Source: DATIRA01 sp964553405
GTDB taxonomy: Bacteria; Pseudomonadota; Gammaproteobacteria; Steroidobacterales; Steroidobacteraceae
Assembly (NCBI GenBank): GCA_964553405.1
Contig: CAZKLS010000002.1
Span: 16,269-80,268 of the forward strand
Length of the DNA: 64,000 nt
Direction: 5' to 3'
Made by a program: the position numbers and the translations under genes. Positions within the stretch are counted from its first letter, which is position 1. Each line of letters opens with the position of its first letter. Shown here one piece after another: positions 33,905 through 42,834 of this stretch. The notes beneath the pieces are model-generated. The model ran no database searches. It was not told the origin of the DNA and worked only from the letters and a program-made list of their open reading frames with translations.

Positions 33905-35929
33905 TCATGCCGGCCGCTGTATGACCGGGTGCTCGCCGGTGTCCTGCCGACGGATCAGGTCGAGGAACTCGCCCGAGGACAACGGCTCGCCGAACAGGCG
34001 CCCCTGCCCGTACTGGCACCCGCTGTGCAGCAGGAACGCGCGCTGCTCGTCCGTCTCGATGCCTTCGGCCAGCACCTGCAGTCCCAGGCTGCGTCCCATC
34101 TCGATGATCGTGCGCACGATTGTCGCATCGTCCGGGTCGCTCGCCGCGTTGGTGACGAAGGAGCGGTCGATCTTCAGCGTACCGATCGGGAACTGCTGCA
34201 GCGCGCTGAGGCTGGAATAGCCTGTGCCGAAGTCGTCGATCGACAGGTGCACGCCCATCGCGCGCAGCTCGTCGAGCAGCGGCAGCGTACGGTCCGCGTC
34301 CAGCATCAACGTCGTCTCGGTGATCTCGAGCTCGACGCAGGCCGGCGAGACGTCGTGCTTCTCGAACACCGAGCGGCAGCGCGGAATGAAGCTCGCCTGG
34401 CTCAGCTCCTTCAGCGAGAGGTTGATCGCCACGCGGCCGGGGTCGTCGACCTTCCGTCGCCAGCTCGAATAGTCGCTGCACACCTGGTCGAGCACCCAGG
34501 CGCCGATGTCGAGGATCAGCCTCGATTCCTCGGCCAGCGGGATGAACTGCGACGGCGCGATGTCGCCATGTCCCGGCAGGCGCCATCGGATCAGTGCCTC
34601 GGCACCCACGACCCGGCGGCTGTCGAGATCGACCTTGGGCTGATAGCGCAGGATGAACTCGCCCCGCTCGACGGCGCGCCTGAGCTTGCTCCGCAGAAGC
34701 AGCCGCTCGACGGCCGAGGCATTCATCTCCGGCGTGTAGAAGACGTGGCAATGGCGGCCCGCGCGCTTCGCGTGGTACATGGCCGCGTCTGCGTCGCGGA
34801 TCAGGTCGATGACGTTGTCCGCGTCCTCGGGCGCCGTCGCGATGCCGATGCTCGCCGTGACCTCGATCTCGTGCTCGCCGGCGTGCAGTGGCCGCGCGAT
34901 CTCCGCGAGCACGAGCCGGGCGAGGGATGCGGCCTGCTCGTGACGCGCGGCCGGGTCGGGGCCGTCTTCGGCGAAGATCGCGAACTCGTCGCCGGCGAGC
35001 CTGCCGACCACCGAGTCCTTCGGCAGCAGCCGCGTCAGTCGCTCGCTCACGATCTCCAGCACGCGGTCGCCGGCGCCGTGCCCGAACGTGTCGTTGATGT
35101 CCTTGAAATTGTCCAGGTCCACGTACAGCAGCGCCACGCCCTGCGACTGGCGGAGCCTGCGCGTGATGGCCTGGTGGAGCAGGTGCTGGAACTGCATCCG
35201 GTTCGGCATCTTGGTCAGCGCGTCGAAGCGCGCGAGGTAGCGGATGCGGCGCTCGGCGCGCTTGCGTTCCGTGATGTCGCGCAGCACGTAGATCGTGCCG
35301 CGGAACGAGGCCTCGGCATCCCCGATTTCCGCGGCCGAGACGGAGACCGGGATCGTCTGGCCCGGGCCGGTCCGGATCACGGTTTCCCCGACGCCCTCGC
35401 GCACCTTATCCGGGTCGAACGCCGCCCTGTGCTCGGCTGCGATCAGCGACAGCAGGTCGCGGTCGACCAGCATCTCGCGCCCGCAGCCGAACAGCTGCAG
35501 CGCCGCATGGTTCGCATTGCGGATCCGGCCCTCCGGCGAGGCGACCAGCACCGCGTCGCGCATGCTGTTGAGCAGCGTGTTCAGGTAGTCGCGGGAGATC
35601 GTCGTCCTGCGCAGCGCTTCGCGCATCCGCTCGAGCGCCTCCTCCAGCTTCGCGACCTCTCTCACGCCGCTGCGCGGCACCGGTTCCTGATGAAAGCCGC
35701 TGCCGATGCGCTCGGCGCTGGACATCAGCCGGGTCATCGCACGGTCGATCCGCTGGATCAGCAGCAGCGTCACGCCGGCCCCGAGCAGCGACAGCAGGAT
35801 GCCGATGCCGACGATCGGGAGAACGTTGCGCTCGCCGAGCGCCACCGTGGCCGCGACGGCTGCCGTCACCAGCAGGCCCATCAGCAGCACGGCCGTCACG
35901 TAGCGGGCTTTCAAGCCGGTCCCGCGCAT
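33905..35929 (-). CDS. PAS-GGDEF-EAL membrane protein (c-di-GMP turnover)
   Basis: A 674-residue bifunctional cyclic-di-GMP protein: two membrane helices (about 10-30 and 36-58) with almost no periplasmic loop, a HAMP-like linker, a PAS domain (115-220, NTLLNSMRDAVLVASPEGRI), GGDEF (230-395) and EAL (405-660). The cyclase signature is AGDEF at 312-316, a known tolerated variant of GGDEF; the phosphodiesterase motifs EAL (444-446), DDFGTGYSSL, and KIDRSFV are intact. The start at 35929 follows GGGAGG; the frame is open to an ATG at 36058, giving 43 more residues of no clear character. Confidence 0.92.
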   Translation of the reverse strand: MRGTGLKARYVTAVLLMGLLVTAAVAATVALGERNVLPIVGIGILLSLLGAGVTLLLIQRIDRAMTRLMSSAERIGSGFHQEPVPRSGVREVAKLEEALERMREALRRTTISRDYLNTLLNSMRDAVLVASPEGRIRNANHAALQLFGCGREMLVDRDLLSLIAAEHRAAFDPDKVREGVGETVIRTGPGQTIPVSVSAAEIGDAEASFRGTIYVLRDITERKRAERRIRYLARFDALTKMPNRMQFQHLLHQAITRRLRQSQGVALLYVDLDNFKDINDTFGHGAGDRVLEIVSERLTRLLPKDSVVGRLAGDEFAIFAEDGPDPAARHEQAASLARLVLAEIARPLHAGEHEIEVTASIGIATAPEDADNVIDLIRDADAAMYHAKRAGRHCHVFYTPEMNASAVERLLLRSKLRRAVERGEFILRYQPKVDLDSRRVVGAEALIRWRLPGHGDIAPSQFIPLAEESRLILDIGAWVLDQVCSDYSSWRRKVDDPGRVAINLSLKELSQASFIPRCRSVFEKHDVSPACVELEITETTLMLDADRTLPLLDELRAMGVHLSIDDFGTGYSSLSALQQFPIGTLKIDRSFVTNAASDPDDATIVRTIIEMGRSLGLQVLAEGIETDEQRAFLLHSGCQYGQGRLFGEPLSSGEFLDLIRRQDTGEHPVIQRPA

Positions 35930-36108
35930 ACTCGGCTCGGGCCTCCCGTTTGCTGCGGCAGTGGGTGATTGGACCAACGCGCACCGCAGTCGTTCTTTTC
36001 GCTTCCTGCGCCCGACCGATGATAGTCGTGCGGGGCCGGCGTGAAAACGCGGATTCACTGCGATTTTGGACTGAATAGTGACAAATTTTCCGACACTGGC
36101 CGATCGCG

Positions 36109-36137
36109 CTGGCGTCGGACCCCGTCTCGGCTATCCT
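36109..36137 (+). promoter_or_regulatory. Possible promoter of the M15 peptidase gene
   Basis: CTGGCG (36109-36114) and TATCCT (36132-36137) are 17 bases apart, with the ATG 28 bases further on. The same CTCGGCTATCCT word recurs upstream of the DUF2007 gene (TATCCT at 36873-36878), suggesting a shared -10 style, though no matching -35 is seen there. Confidence 0.3.
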
Positions 36138-36165
36138 CACGGCCGGTGACAAAGACGATCCGGCG

Positions 36166-36858
36166 ATGAACGAATACGAACTGACCGGCCGCGCAAGGAC
36201 CCACGTCGTGGAACTCGAGCAGCCGCGCGCCGTGCTGCACTACGAGTCGGTCGCGTCCTTCCTCGCGATGCGCGAGGAGGCGGCGCGCCAGGGAATCGAC
36301 CTGGTGCCGGTCTCCGCGTTCCGCGACTTCGACCGGCAGGTCCTGCTGTGGAACCGCAAGTGGAGCGGCGATCGCGTCCTGCACGACCGCCAGGGCCGCC
36401 CGATCGATCCCGCGGGACTCGACGACTCGCAGCGCGTGGACGCCATCCTGTGCTGGTCGGCGGTACCCGGCGGAAGCCGGCACCACTGGGGTTCGGACCT
36501 CGACGTCATCGATGCCGCGGCGATGCCGCCCGGCTACCAGGTCCAGCTGCTGCCGTCGGAGTACGCGCCGGACGGCGTGTTCGGCCGGCTCGCTGAATGG
36601 CTGCAGCGAAACGTCGCGCGCTTTGGTTACTACCACCCCTACGCGAGCGATCGCTGCGGCGCCGGGGTCGAGCCGTGGCACCTGAGCTACGCACCGGTCG
36701 CAAACCGCGCGCTGGAGGAGTTGACGCTGCCGGTGCTCAAGCGCGCGATCTCCGGCAGCGAGATGCTGGGCAAGGAGCGCGTGCTCGAGCGCCTGCCCGA
36801 GATCTATACGCGCTTCGTGCTGGCCGTGGATCCGCCGACGCGGGTCGGGTCGGCCTGA
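36166..36858 (+). CDS. M15-family D-Ala-D-Ala carboxypeptidase-like protein
   Basis: A 230-residue zinc peptidase of the VanY/LdcB group. Zinc ligands are in GGSRHHWGSDLDVID (the family SxHxxGxAxD, with Ser-Asp-Leu-Asp here) and the distal EPWHLSY. The early VSAFRDFDRQVLLWNRK is the substrate-side SxxR motif. Members trim peptidoglycan peptides. I see no signal peptide at the N-terminus (MNEYELTGRARTHVVELEQP), which is odd for a cell-wall enzyme, so it may act on recycled muropeptides or be exported in another way. Confidence 0.85.
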   Translation: MNEYELTGRARTHVVELEQPRAVLHYESVASFLAMREEAARQGIDLVPVSAFRDFDRQVLLWNRKWSGDRVLHDRQGRPIDPAGLDDSQRVDAILCWSAVPGGSRHHWGSDLDVIDAAAMPPGYQVQLLPSEYAPDGVFGRLAEWLQRNVARFGYYHPYASDRCGAGVEPWHLSYAPVANRALEELTLPVLKRAISGSEMLGKERVLERLPEIYTRFVLAVDPPTRVGSA

Positions 36859-36920
36859 GCGCCCGGCTCGGCTATCCTAGCCTGCAGTGGCGCCGCCCGC
36901 GGCGCGACCGGGGTCTGCAG

Positions 36921-37229
36921 ATGCGCAAGGTCTACACCGCAGAGTCGCTGGTCGAGATCGCTCACCTGCGAAACGTGCTCGAGTCGGCCGGGATCCGCTG
37001 CTCGGTACGCAATGACCGACTGGCCGGGGTCGTCGGCGAGATTCCGTTCGTGGAGTGCTGGCCGGAACTGTGGATCAGCAACCCCGCAGACCTGCTGCGA
37101 GCGCGGGACCTGATCGCGGAACTCACGCGCGCCGGCCCGGGCGGCGCGGCCTGGACCTGCGGGGGCTGCGGCGAGTCGATCGAGCCGCAGTTCGCGGTCT
37201 GCTGGAAATGCGGGCACGCGCATGACTGA
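36921..37229 (+). CDS. DUF2007 protein with C-terminal zinc ribbon
   Basis: A 102-residue protein. Residues 1-68 match DUF2007, a small PII-like fold sometimes called a putative signal-transducing protein (MRKVYTAESLVEIAHLRNVL, AGIRCSVRNDRLAG, ELWISNPADLLRARDLI). The end is a zinc ribbon with two CxxC pairs (WTCGGCGESIEPQFAVCWKC). Its role is unknown. The last 8 bases overlap the next gene, so the two are coupled. Confidence 0.82.
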   Translation: MRKVYTAESLVEIAHLRNVLESAGIRCSVRNDRLAGVVGEIPFVECWPELWISNPADLLRARDLIAELTRAGPGGAAWTCGGCGESIEPQFAVCWKCGHAHD

Positions 37230-37956
37230 GGCGGCGCGGACCCTCAGCATCCCGCGGCGGTTCCGTGGACCGCCGAATTCCGCCAACGGCGGCTACCTGA
37301 GCGGCGCATTCTCGGTTGCCGCCGGTACGGACCTGCGCACGAGGCTGCTGCGACCGCCGCCGCTGGAGCAGCCGCTGGCGGTGATCGAGGGACCCCCGGG
37401 CGAATGGCGGCTCGAGGGACCGGACGGCGTCGTCGCAACCGGCAGCGCGGCGCGTCTCGAGCTCGAGGTGCCAGCACCGCCCGGCTACGTGCAGGCCGTC
37501 TGGGCTTCGCAGCACTACGCCGGTTTCCGGGAGCACACCTTTCCCGAGTGCTTCGTCTGCGGCCCGCATCGCCGTCGTGGCGACGGGCTGCGCATCTTCC
37601 CGGGCATGCTGGACAACGGCATGGTCGCGGGCCCATGGCTGCCGTCGGACTGGCTCGGCGAGGGCACGGACAAGGTCGCGGTCGTGCATCACTGGGCCGC
37701 CCTCGATTGCCCGGGCTACTTCGCAGTCTCGGGTGGGCGGCGCAGCATGCTGCTCGGCGAGATGCTCGCGCACGTCGACCGGCCCGTGCACGTCGGCGAG
37801 CCGTGCACCGTGATCGGCTGGCGGACCGCTGCCGCCGAGGGCCGCAAGCACTATGCGGGCACCGCCATCTTCGACGAGGACGGCGAGCTCTGCGCGCGTG
37901 CCCGCGCGACCTGGATCGAGCTGCGGCCGGAGTCAGCCGGGGCCGACGCCGGCTGA
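37222..37956 (+). CDS. Hotdog-fold thioesterase-like protein
   Basis: A 244-residue protein that looks like two hotdog domains in tandem. The first has FRGPPNSANGGYLSGAF, a typical active-site helix entry; the second has WAALDCPGYFAV, LLGEMLAHVDRPVHVGEPC and HYAGTAIFDEDGELCARARA, a thioesterase-like closing strand pattern. Between them is a conserved-looking FPECFVCGP. It may hydrolyse an acyl-CoA, but no specific subfamily is recognisable. It overlaps the DUF2007 gene by 8 bases and converges on ubiB. Confidence 0.65.
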   Translation: MTEAARTLSIPRRFRGPPNSANGGYLSGAFSVAAGTDLRTRLLRPPPLEQPLAVIEGPPGEWRLEGPDGVVATGSAARLELEVPAPPGYVQAVWASQHYAGFREHTFPECFVCGPHRRRGDGLRIFPGMLDNGMVAGPWLPSDWLGEGTDKVAVVHHWAALDCPGYFAVSGGRRSMLLGEMLAHVDRPVHVGEPCTVIGWRTAAAEGRKHYAGTAIFDEDGELCARARATWIELRPESAGADAG

Positions 37957-38013
37957 GGCGCTGCAGACGGATCGTCGCGGCTCATCCGTCCGCGGGGGCT
38001 TCGACAGCGGGGG

Positions 38014-39654
38014 TCAGTCGCCGGTACGTGCCAGCACGATGCCGAGCAGGCCTGCGCCGAGCAGCACGATGCCGGCGACCGGCGCCGCGCCGACGGCCAG
38101 CCAGACGATGCCGCCGAGCAGCGTGGCGGCGGCCACCAGCGTCGAGTCCCGCCGCCTCGCGCTCGCGCGCAGCTCGCGCCGCAGCTCCTCGACGCCCGCC
38201 TGTTCCACCTTGAGCCGGAAATCGCCCTCGGAGGCCTGCTGCAGGAACTGCTGCAGCACCTGCGGCGTCATCCGGATCGCCTCGCTCAGCTCCGGCAGCT
38301 GCTGCCGCAGCTGCTGTGCGAGCGTGCGACCGCTCAGCCGGTCGGCGGCCCATTCCTTGAGGACCGGCTGCGCGGTCTTCCACAGGTCGAGCTCGGGGTA
38401 GAGCTGCCGGCCGAGCCCTTCGATCTGCAGCAGCGTCTTCTGCAGCAGGATCAGCTGCGGCTGGACCCGCATCTGGAAGCGACGCGCCGTCTCGAACAGT
38501 CGCAGCAGGACCTGACCGAACGAGATCTCCGACAGCGGTTTGTTGAAGATCGGTTCGCACACGGTGCGCACGGCCGACTCGAGCTCGTCGACGCGCGTGT
38601 CGGCCGGAACCCAGCCGGAATCGACGTGCAGGCGCGCGACCCGATGATAGTCGCGGTCGAAGAAGGCCAGGAAGTTCTCGGCCAGGTAGTGCTGGTCCCG
38701 CGCGTCCAGCGTGCCGACGATGCCGAAGTCGACGGCCGCGTACTGCGGGCGATCGGGATCCTCGAGCCGCACGAAGATGTTTCCAGGGTGCATGTCCGCG
38801 TGGAAGAAGTTGTGGCGGAACACCTGCGTGAAGAAGATCTTCACGCCGTTCTCGGCGAGCCGCTGGATGTTCGCGCCGCGGGCGCGGAGCTCGACGAGGT
38901 CGTTGACCAGCACGCCGTGGATGCGCTCCATCACCATCACGTCGCTGCGGCAGTAGTCCCAGTAGACCTGCGGCACGTACAGCAGGTCGGAGCCCTCGAA
39001 GTTGCGCCTGAGCTGGGCGGCGTTGGCGGCCTCGCGCATCAGGTCGAGCTCGTCGAGGATCGTCTTCTCGTACTCCTTTACGACCTCGACCGGGCGCAGT
39101 CGCTGCCCCTCGCTGGCGTAGTCGCGCGCGAGCCGTGCCAGCTGGTACATCACCTCGAGGTCCATCTCGATGCGTGCGCGCACGCCGGGCCGGAGGACCT
39201 TCACGACGACGTCCTCGCCGGAGCGAAGCCGCGCGGCGTGCACCTGGGCGATGGAAGCGGCGGCCAGCGGCTGCTCGTCGAACTGCTCGAAGACCTCGGC
39301 CAGCGGCCGACCGTAGGCGCGCTCGATCAGCCTGCGCGCCTCGGCGCCCGGGAACGGCGGCACCCGGTCCTGGAGCTTCTCGAGTTCGTCCGCGATGTCC
39401 GGCGGCAGCAGGTCGCGCCGGGTCGACAGTGCCTGGCCGAACTTGACGAAGATCGGCCCGAGCTCCTCCAGCGCGAGCCGGATCCGCTCTCCGGTCGATC
39501 CACCCTTGCGCCGCTCGAACCAGGTCGCCGGCGAGAGATAGAAGGCGAAGCGCAGCGGGCGAAACAGGTGAGTGGCGAGGATGATCTCGTCGAGGCCGTG
39601 TCTCACCAGTACCCGCTGGATCTGCAGCAGGCGGCCCAGCGTGCGCGGCCTCAT
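38014..39654 (-). CDS. ubiB: Ubiquinone biosynthesis kinase-like protein UbiB
   Basis: A 546-residue UbiB/ADCK-family ATPase needed for ubiquinone synthesis. The hallmark KxGQ motif is KFGQALSTRRDLLPP; the Ala-rich loop is PLAAASIAQVHAARL; the kinase-like core includes VVKVLRPGVR, EKTILDELDLMREA, HADMHPGNIFV and AAVDFGIVG. Two C-terminal membrane helices (TLVAAATLLGGIVWLAVGAA, VAGIVLLGAGLLGIVLA) anchor it. It extracts or organises quinone intermediates rather than phosphorylating protein, by family knowledge. The ATG at 39654 overlaps the UbiJ stop by 4 bases. Confidence 0.96.
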   Translation of the reverse strand: MRPRTLGRLLQIQRVLVRHGLDEIILATHLFRPLRFAFYLSPATWFERRKGGSTGERIRLALEELGPIFVKFGQALSTRRDLLPPDIADELEKLQDRVPPFPGAEARRLIERAYGRPLAEVFEQFDEQPLAAASIAQVHAARLRSGEDVVVKVLRPGVRARIEMDLEVMYQLARLARDYASEGQRLRPVEVVKEYEKTILDELDLMREAANAAQLRRNFEGSDLLYVPQVYWDYCRSDVMVMERIHGVLVNDLVELRARGANIQRLAENGVKIFFTQVFRHNFFHADMHPGNIFVRLEDPDRPQYAAVDFGIVGTLDARDQHYLAENFLAFFDRDYHRVARLHVDSGWVPADTRVDELESAVRTVCEPIFNKPLSEISFGQVLLRLFETARRFQMRVQPQLILLQKTLLQIEGLGRQLYPELDLWKTAQPVLKEWAADRLSGRTLAQQLRQQLPELSEAIRMTPQVLQQFLQQASEGDFRLKVEQAGVEELRRELRASARRRDSTLVAAATLLGGIVWLAVGAAPVAGIVLLGAGLLGIVLARTGD

Positions 39655-40262
39655 GCGTCGCGACCCGCGCTCTTCGAGCGTCGCTCGAGCCCTGCAAGGC
39701 GCGCCTCGAGCCGCTCGACGTCGTCGCGGAGCCGGTCTACGCCGGCCAGGAATTCCTCGGTCTCGACCCGGGTCGGCAGATCGCGGCCCTCTTCCTGCAG
39801 GAACTCGACGACGTTGGTCGCGAGTGAATCGGTGGCCGCACGACCCCACTCGAGCAGGCCGCGCCCGAAGCGTGCGATCCGGTGCGCCGCGACGTCGCCC
39901 AGCACCCGCGCCAGTTCCTCCTCGACGTCGGGGCGCGCGACGGCGAGCAGTTCCCGGAACGCCTGCGCGACCTCCGCGTCGCCCTCGATGCGCACGGTGC
40001 CGCCCCTCAGGCCGCCCTCGGCCCGCGGGCCGGCCAGCATCAGCAGCGACAGCGGCGTGCCGGCGAGGCTCGCATCGACGTCGCCGTCGTGCCGCGTGAG
40101 GATCGAGAGCCGCCCTTCGCGGGCGGTGAAATAGAGGCTGAGCGGCGTATCCTGCGCGACCAGCGACATCACGCGCCCGTCGAGCCGTCGGACCAGCGTC
40201 TGCGCCCGCCGCGAATCCGCGACGTTCCGGTTCAGCGCCTGCTCCAGTCGCTCGAGCAGCAT
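39651..40262 (-). CDS. ubiJ: Ubiquinone accessory factor UbiJ
   Basis: A 203-residue protein with an N-terminal SCP2 lipid-binding domain (LVRRLDGRVMSLVAQDTPLS, LSILTRHDGDVDASLAGTPL, GGTVRIEGDAEVAQAFRELL) and a C-terminal coiled coil (DDVERLEARLAGLERR). Its position between ubiE and ubiB is the conserved order. UbiJ presents the hydrophobic intermediates in the soluble Ubi complex with UbiK, whose gene is also in this window at 58436. It starts 1 base before the UbiE stop region. Confidence 0.93.
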   Translation of the reverse strand: MLLERLEQALNRNVADSRRAQTLVRRLDGRVMSLVAQDTPLSLYFTAREGRLSILTRHDGDVDASLAGTPLSLLMLAGPRAEGGLRGGTVRIEGDAEVAQAFRELLAVARPDVEEELARVLGDVAAHRIARFGRGLLEWGRAATDSLATNVVEFLQEEGRDLPTRVETEEFLAGVDRLRDDVERLEARLAGLERRSKSAGRDA

Positions 40263-40263
40263 C

Positions 40264-41043
40264 TCAGTACCGGTAGCCCTTGTGCAGCGCCACGATGCCG
40301 CCGCTCAGGTTGTGGTGGCGGCAGTCCTCCAGGCCGGCGTCCCGCATCATTTCGAGAAGTGCCTGCTGGTCCGGAAAGCGGCGAATGGACTCCGCGAGAT
40401 AGCGGTAACTGTCGGCGTCGCCGGCGACGCGCCGACCCAGCCACGGCAGGATGCTGAACGAATAGACGTCGTAGGCCGATCGCAGGACCGGGATCAGCGG
40501 TTTCGAGAACTCGAGCACCAGCAGGCGACCGCCCGGCTTGAGCACCCGTCGCATCGAGGCGAGGGCCGCGGCCTTGTCCGTCACGTTCCTGAGACCGAAG
40601 CCGATCGTGACGCAGTCGAAGCTCGCATCGGCGAACGGCAGGCGCTCCGCATCGGCGATGGCGCAGCGCACATTGTCGAGCAGTCCCTCGTCGAGCAGCC
40701 GGTCCCGTCCGACCGCGAGCATCGCCGAGTTGATGTCCGAGAGGACCACGAGCCCGGTTTCGCCGACCTGCCGGGCCATGCCCGCGGCGAGATCGCCGGT
40801 GCCGCCGGCGACGTCCAGCGCCGACTGCCCTGTCCGCAGACCCGTCTGCGCGAGCGCAAAGCGCTTCCACAGGCGGTGGATGCCCGCGGACATCAGGTCG
40901 TTCATCAGGTCGTACTTGCCCGCGACCGAATCGAACACGGCCCTGACGCGCTTCGCCTTCTCGGGAGCTGCAACCTGCTCGTAGCCGAAGTCCACCGTGT
41001 CGGTGGAGCCGTCATCCGGGGGCTGGCGGGTCGGTTCGCTCAT
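40264..41043 (-). CDS. ubiE: Ubiquinone/menaquinone C-methyltransferase UbiE
   Basis: A 259-residue class I SAM methyltransferase. TVDFGYEQV and VFDSVAGKYDLMNDLMSAGI then HRLWKRF align with E. coli UbiE, as do the SAM motif ALDVAGGTGDLA, ADAERLPFADASFDCVTIGFG and GGRLLVLEFSKP; the C-terminal NLSGGIVALHKGYR is typical. The ATG at 41043 gives the family length; ATG at 41055 is an alternative. It heads ubiE-ubiJ-ubiB, each nearly touching the next. Confidence 0.96.
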   Translation of the reverse strand: MSEPTRQPPDDGSTDTVDFGYEQVAAPEKAKRVRAVFDSVAGKYDLMNDLMSAGIHRLWKRFALAQTGLRTGQSALDVAGGTGDLAAGMARQVGETGLVVLSDINSAMLAVGRDRLLDEGLLDNVRCAIADAERLPFADASFDCVTIGFGLRNVTDKAAALASMRRVLKPGGRLLVLEFSKPLIPVLRSAYDVYSFSILPWLGRRVAGDADSYRYLAESIRRFPDQQALLEMMRDAGLEDCRHHNLSGGIVALHKGYRY

Positions 41044-41090
41044 GGAACGCGACATTCTACCCGCAGCCGACGTACCGGCGCCCGCTTCGG

Positions 41091-41486
41091 TCAGCGTGCC
41101 GGGTGGCCCCGGCCCTTGCCGGGCACCGGCGTCGGATAGGGGAGGCCCAGCTTGGCCAGACGCTCCAGGTAGGAGCGCCATTTGTCCTCGTAGGTCGCGC
41201 CGAGCTCGTGCAGGTAGTCCCAGACGTAGAGCCCGGTGTCGTGCCCGTCGTCGAACACCAGCCGGACGGCGTAGTTGCCGACCGGGTCGACCGACCGGAT
41301 GCCCACCTCGTGCTTGCCGACCTGCAGGGTCTCCTGTCCCGGCCCGTGGCCACGCACCTCGGCGGAGGGCGAATAGACGCGCAGGTACTCGAACGGCAAC
41401 TCGAACCGCGAGCCGTCGTCGAAGGCGACCTCGAGCACGCGCGAGCGCGTGCGCAGCTTGATCTCCGTGGGGGTTCTTTCGCTCAT
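41091..41486 (-). CDS. DUF971 (GBBH-like N-terminal domain) protein
   Basis: A 131-residue protein with the gamma-butyrobetaine-hydroxylase-like N-terminal domain only (TEIKLRTRSRVLEVAFDDGS, LPFEYLRVYSPSAEVRGHG, GNYAVRLVFDDGHDTGLYVWDYL). Small DUF971 proteins next to HslVU are common in proteobacteria, and the domain is linked to iron-sulfur cluster handling in some groups; here that is only inference. The last residues are Arg/Gly-rich. It starts 4 bases after the HslU stop. Confidence 0.88.
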   Translation of the reverse strand: MSERTPTEIKLRTRSRVLEVAFDDGSRFELPFEYLRVYSPSAEVRGHGPGQETLQVGKHEVGIRSVDPVGNYAVRLVFDDGHDTGLYVWDYLHELGATYEDKWRSYLERLAKLGLPYPTPVPGKGRGHPAR

Positions 41487-41490
41487 GTGC

Positions 41491-42831
41491 TCACAGTATG
41501 TATCGTGCGAGATCCTGGTCGCGAGCGAGTTCGCCGAGGTTCTTTTCCACGAAATCCGCGTCCACGACCAGGCTGTTGCCCGCGCGGTCCGAGGCCTCGA
41601 AGGACACGCCGTCGAGCAGTCGTTCCATCACGGTGTGCAGGCGCCGCGCGCCGATGTTCTCCGTCCGCTGGTTGACGTCGTACGCGACCTCGGCGATGCG
41701 CCGGACGCCGCCGGGATCGAACTCGAGCCGCACGCCCTCGGTAGCGAGCAGCGCCGTGTACTGCGTGCAGAGCGATGCGTCGGGCTCGGTCAGGATCCGC
41801 ACGAAGTCCTCGGCCTGCAGCGCCTCGAGCTCGACCCGGATCGGGAAGCGCCCCTGCAGCTCGGGGATCAGGTCGGAGGGCTTCGAGGTGTGGAACGCCC
41901 CGGAGGCGATGAACAGCACGTGGTCGGTCTTCACCATCCCGTGCTTGGTGCTGACGGTACAGCCCTCGACCAGCGGCAGCAGGTCGCGCTGCACGCCTTC
42001 GCGGGAAACGTCCGCGCCCATCGTTTCCTGGCGGCGCGCGATCTTGTCGATCTCGTCGATGAACACGATCCCGTTCTGTTCGGCATTGCGCAGCGCCTGG
42101 ACCTTCAGCTCGTCCTCGTTGATCAGCTTGGCGGCTTCCTCCTCGGTCAGCAGCTTCATCGCCTCGCGCACGCTGAGCTTGCGCGAGCGTGTGCGCTCTC
42201 CGCCGAGACTCGAGAAGATGCCCTGCAACTGCTGCGAGAGTTCCTCCATGCCGGGCGGCGCCATGATCTCGACGCCCATCGGCACGACGCGCAGCTCGAC
42301 GTCGATCTCGCGGTCGTCGAGTTGTCCCTCGCGCAGCATCTTCCGGAAGCGCTGCCGCGTGTCGCTTTCGCGTTCCGGCGGGTTCGCGGGCTCGGTGCCG
42401 AAGCCGACCGGGCGCGGGCGTGGCAGCAGCGCGTCCAGCACCCGCTCCTCGGCGGAGTCCATGGCCCGGTGCCGCACCTTGTCCATCTCCTGCTCGCGCG
42501 TCAGCTTCACCGCGACGTCGACGAGGTCCTTGACGATCGAGTCCACCTCGCGCCCGACGTAGCCGACCTCGGTGAACTTGGTGGCCTCGACCTTGACGAA
42601 CGGCGCGTTGGCGAGCCGGGCGAGACGCCGGGCGATCTCGGTCTTGCCGACGCCGGTCGGACCGATCATCAGGATGTTTTTCGGCGTGATCTCGGCGCGC
42701 AGGTCCTCGTCCACCTGCATCCTGCGCCAGCGGTTGCGCAGCGCGATGGCGACGGCGCGCTTCGCGGCCTGCTGTCCGACGATGTGCTTGTCCAGTTCCT
42801 GGACGATCTCCCGGGGGGTCATCGACGACAC
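41491..42831 (-). CDS. hslU: ATP-dependent protease ATPase subunit HslU
   Basis: A 446-residue AAA+ unfoldase that feeds HslV. It opens with MTPREIVQELDKHIVGQQAA, Walker A is GPTGVGKTE, the pore loop is GYVGREVDSIV, Walker B is GIVFIDEIDKI, and the C-terminal tail ends LARYIL, the tail that docks into HslV. The I domain (residues about 110-240) is present. The GTG at 42831 gives MSSMTPREIV, parallel to E. coli MSEMTPREIV; the ATG three codons later is also possible. Three bases separate it from the HslV stop. Confidence 0.96.
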   Translation of the reverse strand: MSSMTPREIVQELDKHIVGQQAAKRAVAIALRNRWRRMQVDEDLRAEITPKNILMIGPTGVGKTEIARRLARLANAPFVKVEATKFTEVGYVGREVDSIVKDLVDVAVKLTREQEMDKVRHRAMDSAEERVLDALLPRPRPVGFGTEPANPPERESDTRQRFRKMLREGQLDDREIDVELRVVPMGVEIMAPPGMEELSQQLQGIFSSLGGERTRSRKLSVREAMKLLTEEEAAKLINEDELKVQALRNAEQNGIVFIDEIDKIARRQETMGADVSREGVQRDLLPLVEGCTVSTKHGMVKTDHVLFIASGAFHTSKPSDLIPELQGRFPIRVELEALQAEDFVRILTEPDASLCTQYTALLATEGVRLEFDPGGVRRIAEVAYDVNQRTENIGARRLHTVMERLLDGVSFEASDRAGNSLVVDADFVEKNLGELARDQDLARYIL

Positions 42832-42834
42832 GGC

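Noticed and set aside
37965..37990. GACGGAT/ATCCGTC stem between the hotdog and ubiB genes as a terminator
   Set aside because: The loop is long and neither strand has a T-run.
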